A DNA stretch of 64,000 nucleotides from contig BQUP01000004.1 in the NCBI GenBank assembly GCA_022835595.1, positions 930,001 through 994,000 on the forward strand. Reading direction: 5' to 3'. Source of the stretch: Cystobasidium ongulense. Its lineage: Eukaryota > Basidiomycota > Cystobasidiomycetes > Cystobasidiales > Cystobasidiaceae. A program made the position numbers and the translations under genes. Positions 50,701 to 62,054 of the stretch are shown piece by piece. Within the stretch, counting starts at the first letter, position 1, and each line of letters begins with the position of its first letter. The notes beneath the pieces were generated by a model, which was not told the DNA's origin, made no database searches, and saw nothing but the letters and a program-made list of their open reading frames with translations.

Positions 50701-51730
50701 GCGTATTCTACGGATGCAGTTTGTCTAACTAGCAGCAACGCTAGGAACACTGTCCTAATGAAAGAGGTAGGCTTCATCCCTACTAATCGGGCATAAGTTT
50801 ATGCGCTGACGAAGTGTATAACACAGCACGCGAGCCTCTCATCTTCCTTGCCTGCCGGATGGAATTCATCTGTTTTCCTCCTGACTGATGAAGGTCGGCC
50901 AGATATCATCAAGGTAGGTCGATGGGATATCAAACGCCGGGCCGTCTGAGGGATGGTCTGAATATGATCTGAACTGCCTGTTTGCAGGCTCTCGTCATCG
51001 GACCAGACGATACACCATACGAAAACGGCTGTTTCATCTTTGATATTCTTCTCGGTGGAACTTACAATCAGAGTCCACCCTCGGTAAAAATCATGACGAC
51101 AAAGGATGGTAAATATAGACTGAACCCAAATCTATATGCCAATGGGAAAGTTTGCTTGAGTCTATTGGGTACCTGGAATGGTCCTGGTTGGGTAGCTGGG
51201 AAATCTACCTTGTTACAGGTTCTGATTTCTATTCAAAGTATGATTCTTTGGTCTGAACCTATTACCAACGAGCCTGGTAGGTCTTATTCCTTCGGTTCTG
51301 ATCCAAGACATGGTCTAACGGCGTAGAGGTTTCCCCCACTGGATTGACAGGCTTCGAAAGAGAAAATAAATCACCGAAATCAAAAGCCTATAATGCCAAT
51401 GTTCGCCGAATGGTAGTACACGTTTCGATGCTAGAATACTTAAAGAACCCACCTTCAGGTTTCGAAGATATAATAAAGACTCATTTTAGACTGAAAGCGA
51501 GGTACCTCAAGAAACAACTAGACAGATGGTTGGAGGAGGATGATGGAAAATCCTTATATGCTGATAGTATGTCTAGTGCTACTTCTGGAGCATATCTAGC
51601 TGGTAGTTCTGCTGCTACTGCTACTGCTGCTGTTGATGGTTCAAAGAAGCCTGGCCATCCTCTGAGCGCATTCGCCAAGGATATTGAAGAGGTCAAGACG
51701 CTCTTAGAGAAACTGGTAACGGAGGCTTAA
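47798..51730 (+). CDS. Large UBA / Cys-rich / E2 ubiquitin-conjugating protein (BIRC6-UBE2O-like)
   Basis: Multi-exon gene read as one protein. The N-terminus has a UBA domain, RIASLMDMGVTRAAAKAALR to NWQTDEAALIVFDD, split by an intron. An acidic region follows (DDDADGGEDELDNEDNNG), then a Cys-rich block at 48936-49195: YKCGG, LCHICQIACPKCKKGVCLAC, NEPC and LLHCAN, suggestive of zinc binding. A helical segment comes next (RVYLPNRDRPGAFQN; RELLERILSQVHVAKKVALA; a Lys/Glu helix). The C-terminus is an E2 fold: DEGRPDIIKALVIGPDDTPY, ENGCFIFDILLGGTYNQSPP, catalytic Cys in NGKVCLSLLGTWNGPGW, and LLQVLISIQSMILW. It ends in a helical tail at 51730. The E2 type resembles the giant E2s BIRC6 and UBE2O. 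One or more exon borders in 48650-49300 and 49640-50130 are uncertain, and a split into two genes is not fully excluded. Confidence 0.75.
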
Positions 51731-52653
51731 AACAGGCAGTCAAAAAGACATACAGTTGAAGAAGAGAATGAAAAGATGACAAGGTTTTACGTTTCAGGCT
51801 GCCCTTCAGTGCAGAGAACAGAGGAGTTTACAGGTGGGTGGCAATAATCAGTGGAGGGAAGTACCAATCAGTGCAGACAGGGATGAGAATTGCGGGTTCG
51901 TTATGCAAGATGAATGGATATGATTCAGGAATTCTTACAATGTATACTTTACTGTAGCTATAGTTTCACTATCAAAGAACAGGAATGACGACGATGCTAT
52001 GCGGATGCCCGCGTTGTTACAAGCGACCCGTCCGGATGGGTGTCGCAAAGACCACCGAGGCTTGCTTCTGGCCCGTCGTTGTTACTCCCTCCTGGATACC
52101 TTTCTGCTTCTTGCTTCTTATGCATGAGAAGCCGGTGCCCCGCGATCGGATGTGGTGGCTCGCTTGCCATGTTTGAGGTTTTCCGCGCAGGAGATATATT
52201 GAATACAGCTTGTCGGCTTTTGTGTTGACCAAGTGTAGACTGGGACGGAATTGTGAGCGAATCCAGCTGCGAACATCGTGCACACCCTCTTCTATACAGC
52301 AGCATGGCAAGAGCGGCACTGTAGGTCTATGGTAACCGCCAGACAAGTTGGAAGCAACATGTTTACCTCCAACCATATCACTCCGCCCCACACCGCAGCG
52401 GATACATAGGAACACATGAACACCACTGAAAACCAACTTTCGACCTGGTAGACTTGCGCTGCCGTAGACCGGATACACTCGTCGTCGCTTCTTCTCTTCG
52501 CTTCAAAGCGAGCAAGCGTGACTTTCAAGGTGGCCGGGGCATGAACAATCTTGGGAATAAACGTCCATGAAGCTGAAGTGATAGAGAGACGAGAACACAA
52601 GCAAGCGGAGGGATCGCTACTTACCGGCCAGCAATCAGCTCCCTCGCTCGACC
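51731..52653. other. Intergenic region with a minus-strand hydrophobic frame
   Basis: 923 bp between co-directional genes. On the minus strand a frame at about 52292-52600 codes KVTLARFEAKRRSDDECIRS and a TM-like run SWFSVVFMCSYVSAAVWGGV; a good donor (GTAAGTAG near 52625) and acceptor (CACTTCAG near 52571) precede it. No family or start codon could be fixed, so I do not call a gene. Confidence 0.4.
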
Positions 52654-55261
52654 ATGCACCCTGCAAACGCGGCAGCAGTGGAAGAGCCCGATGACTCTTC
52701 GTCGCAGCAGCAGCACAAGAAGAGGCGCAAGGCAGCAAGAGCATGCAATCACTGCCAGACAGCTCATCTGACATGCGATGATAGTGAGTTTTGCGCTCGT
52801 CTGCCCCATCTCAAGCTGCCATTATGTCTGACATTACCGGTCACGCTTTTCTCAGATCGTCCGTGTGGAAGATGTGTAAAGAGAGGACTGGGAGAGACGT
52901 GTCAGGACGGCGCAAGAAAGAAAGCAAAGTACCTGAGGGACATAGAGGATGCTCGTACGTCTGCTGTGCGAGTCGCTGTGTCGTGTCCTCTCTGACTCGT
53001 TCTTGCTTTCTTTCTCCTCTGGCGGGCGTGTATCCGGCCTCCCCGGTACTTTTCGGTTTCCTTCATTAATTGATGCACTTCACGAATACACAGTCGTCAA
53101 TGCAGGCAAAGCAGTGCCGACGCACTTCATTCATTGTGAGTATCTCGCTTATGCGACGTCCAGTTCGGGTAGTCCAACCGGGTCTCATCTGATCATGCTC
53201 CACGTAAATCCACTCTGACAGCTCCACACGATGAAGACGGCCCTGATTCGAAAAACGACCTTACAATATCATCGGCCAATAATAACCATTCACGGGTCTC
53301 AGCGGATCCCTCTCCCTCTTACCACACCGTCCCCCTGGACAATGGCAGGAAGGCCGTCGGAATGTCTACTTCGCAACACCCACATCAACGGCATCCTACC
53401 GAATCACCTGCGCACTTCACTAATCTGAACTTATCGCCTGTCCCATCCACTTTGAACAACGATGTTTCGCCTTCGATAGAAGTTCCTCTCGCAGATGAAG
53501 CCGGCAATCATAACGTTAACACCCATTCTCAGCTCCCGTTAAATGCGTATTCAAATACGCCAAGCAGTCTTCTCAATTTCGATACTTCGGCTCCTCCAAC
53601 TCAAATGCAATCATTCAACTTCTTTGACGATCTGAATCTCGGTGGGGGTAATACTCATTCGGGCGGTAGTGGAATACTGAACGATTTCTCAGGATTTGGA
53701 ATGACAAATAGCAATTCTGCAAATTTAGAATATGCAGTCTTGTCTAGTATGTTACAGAATTCTGATTTTGGGAATACGTCGCCTATGGCTTTCCAAGATA
53801 CTTTGACTGGTCATGGTACGAGTAGTGCGCATCCTTCTTCTTATCAAAGCATTTTTACTGGGTCGGAAGATTATGGTCAGATGTCGTATGGTTTCCCACC
53901 TGCTGCATTCGAGAACAGCAATAATAACCTTTCGAACAACAACAATAGTAATCATGGAGGATCAAACAACCTAAACACTATCTCGGAAGTAAATGACAGC
54001 CCAGCGGGCATTAGTTCCTACCTCCCTTCGGCAGGAAGTAATAATGATAATGGACAGAACGCAATGCCTTCTCTCCAAGCTCCTACAAATTCATTTGGAG
54101 CGCTACCGATAGATCATAACTGGCCCACTATAGCTTCCAAATTACCTGGTAGTGATAGCGAGATCAATCAACAGCAGCAACAAGAACATCATCAGCAGCA
54201 ACAGCAACAGCAACAGCATGCTGGACATCATTCACAGCATCCTTCTTCGTATCCGCAAGCGGTACAGCCATCAACGCAAGCCAACCCGAAACCCTTGGTA
54301 TCTAGTACGGGTGTGATGAAGGTTGAAGACGTATATAAACATATCAACAAGCCATATGTAAGTATATTCTTCTTTGTCTCTAAAGTCCCATACTGATGTC
54401 TGTCCCATTCCCTAGAATTACCTGGAAGCATATCATGCGCTCATTCGCTATCTTCAAGCCCATTTCGAGAACAAACAAAGCGTCTTACGTATCATCCGTT
54501 CTTTAGCAATCTATCGACCATCAATAATAGCATTACACATGCCATTGACAGTAGAAGATGAGATATTCGTCGAACGTTCGTTTCAACGTACTCTAATAGA
54601 ATTGGAGAAATTAATTAGTTTTAGTGGTACACCTACTTTAGTTTGGAGACGCACAGGTGAAATAGTACTTGTAGGTACTGAATTTACGTTGTTGAGTGAA
54701 TGGAGAAGGGAAGATTTACTCTCAAGAGATAAAGTCGCGACTACCGAAAACAATAACAATACTGCCACATCAGGAACGGCAACAACAGCGGAAGATGCTG
54801 TACCGAAGAACAAGAAGTTATTGAAAGGCAAGAAGAGATATATCTTTGAGATATTCGATCAAGATTCTCTAGTTGAATATTACGAATCTTTTGCCCAACA
54901 TGCATTTGAAAGTTCCTCTGCAGTGAGTTGATGATCCTTCCCTATTGCAACTCCTAAACCGTTCATGCTGATGTATTCTTTCGGTGTGTTCGCCATTGCG
55001 GGAACGATAGACCATCATGTTTACGTGTAGTATCGTAACACCTAAAGGGCATAAAGTACCATGCACTTTCGGCTACAATCTGAAAAGAGACATCTTTGGG
55101 TTACCGCAAATGATCATTGGTCAATTCCTGGTAAGAGGCTTTTTTTCAGCGTCACGACCTACTGCTTTACTGGAAACAAACAAAGAACGAGGCTTCAGAT
55201 GCTGACCAAGGTACTCCGTCTACAGCCCATTCTTACAACTGCAGACGACCCTACGGAGTGA
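52654..55261 (+). CDS. Zn2Cys6 + PAS transcription factor, ERT1/RDS2/AcuK type
   Basis: Probable activator of gluconeogenesis and non-fermentable carbon use. The finger starts near residue 25: [50 protein letters not shown], with six Cys in Cys-x2-Cys-x6-Cys...Cys-x2-Cys-x6-Cys spacing, split by an intron. The GARKKAKYL ending is typical of ERT1/AcuK. The middle is Ser/Asn/Gln-rich (a His/Gln tract near 54170-54240). The C-terminal half has [40 protein letters not shown], and a PAS-like part: [65 protein letters not shown]. The final exon ends TADDPTE at 55261. Family membership is strong; the regulated pathway is inferred from characterised relatives. Confidence 0.87.
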
Positions 55262-55885
55262 AAGAGAAGCCACGAAAGCATGAACATTGTTTTTGTTGCA
55301 CAGAGGCTGTACAAATATACAAATATCAAGTGTAAGATGGAGTGACAGCTGTACAAGAACTTGGTGTTCAGATATACTCCCCATTGTAGCGACGTTATGC
55401 ATTTGTGCTTCATCTCTCTAGCAGTCCTGGTGCAATCGCAGTTCATTCGCTCGATATCACGTGCAGGTCAGCTTTAGGGAATGTGGTTGCATGACGGCCT
55501 GACAGCAGTTTACAGAGCCACTACAGTATACCACTGGTCTACAGGACAGCTCTAGACCGTGGCTATCTTTATCACATGAATCTGCACGTGTCCCTTAATC
55601 ATCCTTGCTTATTCATCAGATACGCGATTGTGTGACTCCACTCAGCACTCTGAAAGCAAGAAGCGATATTCCGACGGAAAAGCCGCATGCACAGCTGTCC
55701 TGACTCGTGCTTTGATGTGCTCCAAGTCCTTCATACGTCCTCACCACTGCTAGACTAGCAGGCTTTCTGTCCCGCTCACATATCGTCCGTCCAGGATCCA
55801 GTCGGGAAGTTGACCCACCGATAGCAGCGGCTATCAGCAGTCAAGCATCCAGCAATTCCCCATAGACCGCAGCAGGCAAGGCAAG
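55262..55885. other. Intergenic region upstream of arrestin array
   Basis: 624 bp. It should hold the 3' end of the Zn2Cys6 gene and the promoter of the first arrestin-like gene. No gene or repeat is seen. Confidence 0.5.
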
Positions 55886-57418
55886 ATGATGCTCTTCGAC
55901 AAAGCTAGCGCTGCAAAGCTGCGAGTGGTCTGCTTGACAGACTCAGTCATGCTCACCCCCAACGCAATCTCGCCAGACGGATACAGCGACGATATGCTTC
56001 CTGTCAAGCCAACTACTGGCGGCATACTCGAAGGTCAAGTGATATTGACACTATCCACTGCGAAGCGATGCAAGAAGATCCAGGTGGAACTGGTGAGTCA
56101 GTCATGTACCCTCGGTGTGCATACGGAAATATTGATGATCTTCCATTGCTCCACGACCTCCACTCTTGCCGCAAAACAGATAGGAAGACAGAATATCTCT
56201 GTCCAAGGCATATACGAGACGTATGAAGTACTACATTCCAAACTGGAATTGGATACTGGCGCTCAGATGCTCGGACCTGGAGAGCATCGCTTTGCCTGGA
56301 GCTTTGTGGTCGATTCCAGTGCGGCGCCATACGAGCGTTGCGCATAGTGAGCTTGTCCACCGCCTCTATACATACCCACTACCTGCCGAAATCCGCAGAG
56401 ACTGATATCCATGACCTTTGACATCACAAACACCAACCAGCGGGCGAACCTATCACAGAATCATCGCCACTGCTCCTGGTCTAGGCAAGCTAGGGAGCGA
56501 ATTGAAAGCTACACAGAACGTAGCCGTAATCGTCAATCCAAGCGAGACTGGCGGTCTACCACCAGGCTTCAGTCTCGAAACTGAGACATACAACGATGCC
56601 CTCGGACCAGTCGGAGTCAATCTCAGCTCAAAATACCTACTAGTAGCTGGATTCCTCAAACTCGCTCTGGTGATACCAAGCTTCAATGTACCTATTCAAT
56701 TGGAAGATATCAAGGTCTATCTATATCAAACAGTAGCTTTACAAAGTCGCAAAACTCCAGAATACAAAGAGAATAAAATAATGACGATTCCACTATGGTC
56801 ATATCGCAAAGATTCCAAACACAGTATAGGACGCTATAATGCAGGACAAGAATTTTCGCTAGTCCAACAATTCAGGTTAAAAGACGATGATACCATTCGT
56901 TCTACAACTTCAGATAAATCAGATACCGGTATCAGAGTATCTCATAAACTGGCTCTTGTTATTCATTATACGCCTTTGGAGGATAATCCAAAAAAAGAAA
57001 CCAAGGAGTTGAGAATTGCAACCGACGCTATTTTCACATCTTGCTGTTGTGTGGTCGAATATCTTCAACTTCCCCAGTATACCTCTGTACCTTCCCTTGA
57101 TGATCTCGATGCTGCTTTCCTGGGACTGTGTTCGACCTGTCTGGTAAGCTGGTAGACGTGTTTATCAGTACGACTCTGACTGACGCATCGTGATCATGAA
57201 CTCAGTGCCGGCTTGCAGAGTCGAAAAAAGTACTAGATCAATACGGTATACCACAGGAAGAGGTCAAAGCCGCTCAGCTACGGCTAGAGCAGTACGAGCC
57301 TGCTTGGAAGGAGGACGACGAGTTTGAGCGAGACCTGAGACAGCAACAAGCTTTGTGCGAGCGTCAGATGGCCTCTCCTTCCCCTCCTATCTATGCTTCA
57401 CAGGTCGTCGATGCGTGA
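55886..57418 (+). CDS. Arrestin-like protein, tandem copy 1
   Basis: Probable alpha-arrestin-type adaptor for ubiquitination and endocytosis of membrane proteins. About five exons, starting MMLFDKASAAKLRVVCLTDS. Arrestin N part: ILEGQVILTLSTAKRCKKIQ, VELIGRQNISVQGIYETYEV, MLGPGEHRFAWSFVVDSS, YGRTYHRIIATAPG. Arrestin C part: YLLVAGFLKLALVIPSFNVP, IQLEDIKVYLYQTVAL, TGIRVSHKLALVIHYTPLED, IFTSCCCVVEYLQLPQY. An LPQY motif follows the C domain, then LCSTCLC and a charged tail with WKEDDEFERDL. Exons after the second match copies 2 and 3. LPxY motifs can bind WW domains of Rsp5/NEDD4 ligases (known); use here is inferred. Confidence 0.82.
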
Positions 57419-58286
57419 GGTTTGTTCGCCCAGCAGCGATAGTCCATCCGTCAAGCTTGAGCATATTACAGGAACCTTCACTAGTCTATCAGGAACTTTG
57501 TTTGCATCTTCACAGCATACTTCGTCTGGTTCATACCATGTTATTGTCAATGCTTCTCGACCTGTATTGTAGAACAGAGGAGTGGACTTAAGGCTCAAGA
57601 CTCATGTAAGCTGGTCCAAGAGGTCTAAGCCCTTAAGCTCGCTCGGAGTGCCTTGGCTTTATTATCGCTGGTGTGTCTCTAGATATCTCCGCTGATCTCC
57701 AGTACGATTACTAAGTCATTTGACAGCTGAATGTCCTTGTCGGTGTTGCCGGTGTCATCGCCAAGCCGGGGCGGCAGTTCCGCAATTCAACTGTTGTTGG
57801 CTGCCCGCTTTATCGAATTCTCGCATGGACTAGACATTGTGATATACAAATGAAATCGGCGTCACAGAGTACAGGCTGTCGGTGTTATCGATATGACTGT
57901 CTTTACATCGACAATTGCAGCTAGCGAATTCGTGAATTAGTGACACATCCTTCGGTGGCGGAATGGCGGACCCGTAATGCTTGGTGCCGAGCCTTTTACG
58001 CGGTGGACAAGGACGACAATCAGGAAGCCCGCCCCAAGGCTGACGAGGAGTACAAGATACGACGATACTTCGCTCAGCTGGTTGCACCGCGGTGCTCCTT
58101 GTCTCCAGCCAACTTTCATACCATCAACGCACTAGCCATCCGGGCGCCTTCGGCATTTTACACACGTGCTCCACAGGACGCGTAGCAAGCACATTAGTCC
58201 AAACGATCCCATATAGCGGGCGAACTGTCTGATTGTCGAAACAAAGAGGCGACAACCAACGCATTCCATTGTGCCTGATTATCACA
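57419..58286. other. Intergenic region with possible arrestin tail remnant
   Basis: 868 bp between arrestin copies 1 and 2. An open frame at 57940-58185 codes WCRAFYAVDKDDNQEARPKA then DEEYKIRRYFAQL, loosely like the tail of the neighbours (WKDDEEYERSL in copy 3). It may be a leftover of another copy or chance. Nothing else is seen. Confidence 0.4.
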
Positions 58287-59835
58287 ATGCGAATCAACAA
58301 TACCGCAACCATCGACGTGACCACCGTTTCCGATGTGGTTATGCTCGTGCCGCCAAGCAAACATTCGCAACATGATACCGACCTCTTCGAACGCTCTTGG
58401 GGCTCTACAGACAACACACTGCTTCATGGAACAGTTACTGTATCGCTGAAGAAAGGTAGACGTGTGAAGGAAATCCTGGTGGAACTGGTAGGTTGCCGCC
58501 ACTTGGAAAATAGAAATTAACGATTGGCTTGTACTAATGCGACATACATCGGCTTGTACAGATTGCCAGACAGAGCGTCATCGTCGATGGATTCCGACAT
58601 ACTTATTGCATCAGAGGAGCGCATGTGACAATTCCCATCCAGTCAAGATTCCTCGATCCCGGCGTGTATCAGCAAGTTCAAACAGCTTTAGCATTCTAGT
58701 CTGAAATGTGCTGATCCTTTCCCGTTTCCCATCAGCTTTCCCTTCGAGTTAGTGGTGCCATCAAATGCAGCTTCCACGGAGCGAGTTCCATCGTAAGCAG
58801 GATCAATATTCACAAGGCTGGAAACGCCGTCCTGAATACTTTCTTATAGTGGCCGGACCGTACAAAGTATTGTTGCCAGCTTGAAAGGACTAGGGCAGCT
58901 CAACAGGACATTAACAGCGACAAAGACACTGACAGTCAGTAAGTCTGAGTACTGATGTCACCGGAAGGCGCAAGTTCATACTGACACTCAATTGTGTATA
59001 GTTTCGCAACATTCACCTGGCTTGCCACCGCCGTTCACACTCGATACTATCGCTTCGAGTGCAAACCTCGGGGCTGTCATTGCCGAGCTTTCTTCCACTC
59101 ATCTAACGGTAGCGGGGACTGCAAGCCTAAGCTTGGACATCAGAGAGGTGCAGCAACCACTCCGAATTGATGATATTCGAGTCGATATATCGCAAAGCTA
59201 TGAAACTCGCGCACTAGACGAGAAATGGAACAGCTGCACACAGGCTCGAGATACAATACCTGTGTGGAGCGCCCTGGAAGCAGGGAACAAGCCTACGATA
59301 TGCCAGCCTGGAGCAAGTTTCAGTATTAAAAGCCACATTCACTTACCTAAAGAAGGATTATTGAGACCCTCGACACCAAAAACTTCAATTACGGGCATCA
59401 AAGTTTCGCATAAACTCGTTATCATCATCACCTATACTCCATTCTCGGATTTGGCGAGGAAACAGAGGAAAGAGTTCTGTATTGGTATGCCCGCGGTGTT
59501 CTCTTCCTGTCATTCTATGGTTGCTGGGAATCAGCTGCCTGCATATGTGGAAAAGCAAGGACCAGTGGATGCCCCTGTATATCCTACGCCGCGATGTCTT
59601 GTGAGTTTGTGTCTTTTTCGAACTATCGGCACGATGCTTACTATTCTATTGTCGCTGCCTATCTGTGCAGTGCTCTATGTCAGATTGGGAGAGAGAATCC
59701 TTCTTAGACACCTTCATGCAGAGACCCGAAACTCCCGCGGACATACATCCCATCGATGTTCTAACGTTGCGAAAGAGGAGCGAGTCCATGTCGACGGCTG
59801 TGTCAGCCACGTCCGAAACGGTACAGATTCAGTAG
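58287..59835 (+). CDS. Arrestin-like protein, tandem copy 2
   Basis: Paralogue of copy 1. It starts MRINNTATIDVTTVSDVVML (an in-frame ATG at 58233 is an alternative). Exons give LHGTVTVSLKKGRRVKEILV, IARQSVIVDGFRHTYCIRGA, FPFELVVPSNAASTERVPS, GRTVQSIVASLKGLGQLNRT, then a long exon with LTVAGTASLSLDIREVQQPL, RIDDIRVDISQSYETRALDE, TGIKVSHKLVIIITYTPFSD, VFSSCHSMVAGNQLPAYVEK. The LPAY motif is conserved; the CxxC of copies 1 and 3 is reduced to PRCLC. The last exon codes CSMSDWERESFLDTF and ends SETVQIQ. It lacks the ILEG..LSL start seen in the others and is the most diverged copy, but its frame looks open throughout. Confidence 0.78.
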
Positions 59836-60289
59836 ATCTCGCTTATGCCTAACAACCGAGATCAAACTATGACGGTGTATCTGAAAAATACCGGACATCT
59901 ATTGCATCTGGAAAGCGTTGACAAGTTCGTACTTTGTAAACCTGTTCCAACATATTCGCCATCTTGTATATGCATCCGCGTGTGTACCCTTAAGCTTTAG
60001 TTCATTACCAGTTCAAAAATTCATGTAGCTTTAAATCTATCGTAACCCGTAGCCTAATACTGAAATTCCAGCTGCAGAATTATAACATACTGGCAGAGTA
60101 TACTATTTTCCGAGAAAGCGCGGCATTAATCATTACAAATGCCGCCTTCAGCTTGATAATCAAACCTCGATTGAGCGGTGCAGAAACACGTGTCTTGGGC
60201 CAAGCAAACACGAGAATCTAATATCTACCATCCCGGATACCCTCTTGCCATCGTACTCATGCTCTCGTGATCCAGCGTACAGGACGGAA
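59836..60289. other. Intergenic region, arrestin copies 2 and 3
   Basis: 454 bp, AT-richer than the genes. It presumably holds the end of copy 2 and the promoter of copy 3. No gene or repeat is seen. Confidence 0.5.
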
Positions 60290-61858
60290 ATGTTCAACTT
60301 ATTCAATAAGGCCGACAGCCCCCCGAAACTTACCATCAAGCCATTGACGAAAACGGACCTGGTTCTTCTATGCCCCAATCTAGGTCGAGGTGAAGAGTCA
60401 TTAATCAACCCCGATGATCCGACTAGCGATTCAATACTGGAAGGATATGCAGAACTATCACTCTCTGCCCCCACACGCTACGAGTCGCTCACCATCGAGC
60501 TGATTGGCAAGCAGAGCGTGTTTTGCGGTGGTTTGAGTGCTGAAACCTATGAAACTATGCACTCTACTGTCAAGCTTGGTTCACAAGAGCTGGGTGGTAT
60601 GCTCGGTCCGGGAAAGCATTCGTGAGCTGCGGCAAACAGCAACAAGCGGGAATTGGAACGGAGCTAACACTTTGATGATACCGATTCCTTATGAAGATTT
60701 GCATTTAGCTTCGTGATACCAAGTAACATGGCCCCTTCAGAAGACTGTCAATTGTAAGTGGGATCTTTCTCCCTCTCTCTTCCTCTTCATTCCGCTCATC
60801 CGCGGCGATGCGATAGCGGCAGGACTTATTACCGACTCAAAGCGACTGCCATAGGCTCGAAAAAACCAGGACGGACGCTCAAGGCCGAGCACGAAGTAAT
60901 CTTGGGTGAGCTTTGTAGTGGTAGATACCTGCATAAAGAGGTTTTCTGATGAGTGCACGCGCAGTCTCGAACCCGTCTTCCATAGGAAGCGTGGCTCCGG
61001 GCTTTGCGCTCGAGCGGGAACTCGAGCACGGAGTCCTGGGCCTGATAGAGGTCTGCCTGAGTTCCCAGAGTCTTGTAGTAGCCGGCTATCTCTCACTCAC
61101 CATTGTGATGCCAGCTGTGTTGCAAAGGGCCAGGCTGGAGAGTGTAAGGATCAGCTTACACCAGGAGTACAGTCTCAGGAGCCTCCAGAGTGCGGACCAG
61201 AAGGAGCTCATCAAGAATACATCACTACCGATATGGTCAACGAAGCGAAGCCGAGGACCTATTGGCGAATTCGCCCCGGGAGAATCCTACAGTCTAGCTA
61301 AGCAGCTGCGCATGAATCCAAACACTGTTATTAGGCCTTCAACAGCCAAATGGAGCAAGACTGGCATTTTTATCAGTCATATGATCGCCGTCACCATCTC
61401 TTATACGCCTCTAGAAGGGTCCACTAGCATGAAGACAGATGAACTGACCGTCACAAGTCCTGTAACTATCGCATCGTGCTGCTGCATGATGGCGGAGTTG
61501 CAATTACCTGCATACGAGGAAAAGGACAGTGCAGTCGCCAGGATTGATAGATCGCAAATCGGATTTTGTACGAATTGTCTCGTGAGTCAGGGTTGATCTT
61601 GACTGTCCGGGACAGAGTCTCGTACTGATCCGCCCAAAGTGTACACTTGCCGAAGGAGTCGATTTCAGGCCAGAGGACTACGGAGTTTCCGAAGACGAGC
61701 TTGAGAGGGCATTGGACTGGAAGAGGAAGAATCCGACTAGCTGGAAGGATGACGAGGAGTACGAACGGTCTCTTTGCCAAACTATGGAAAACCTATCTCA
61801 AGAAACGGTGGCTGAATTGCAAGCGTTTGAGAGTGGATCTGGAGTGAGTGGCAGATGA
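60290..61858 (+). CDS. Arrestin-like protein, tandem copy 3
   Basis: Paralogue of copies 1 and 2. It starts MFNLFNKADSPPKLTIKPLT. Arrestin N part: SILEGYAELSLSAPTRYESL, TIELIGKQSVFCGGLSAETY, MLGPGKHSFSFVIPSNMAPS, GRTYYRLKATAIG. Arrestin C part: LVVAGYLSLTIVMPAVLQRA, RLESVRISLHQEYSL, TGIFISHMIAVTISYTPLEG, TIASCCCMMAELQLPAYEEK. FCTNCLC follows, then the tail ALDWKRKNPTSWKDDEEYER ending GSGVSGR. The LPAY motif and the CxxCLC motif match copy 1. About six exons, with the same junctions as copy 1. All conserved blocks look whole. Confidence 0.82.
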
Positions 61859-62054
61859 TAACCAATAAGGCTGTCGCTGCGATGTATCTTGCATGCATAT
61901 CTGTGCATGTGGTGTAATGGAGAAGATACGTGTTGCATGAAATAATTGCCTTCGCCTTGCCCCGATCACGTTTTCTGGTGGCCTGGTTGCTTCAACGATA
62001 ACCCATCATCATTAAGACATTGTAAGGGATTCGTTCGTCCTCTTGTAGACCATC

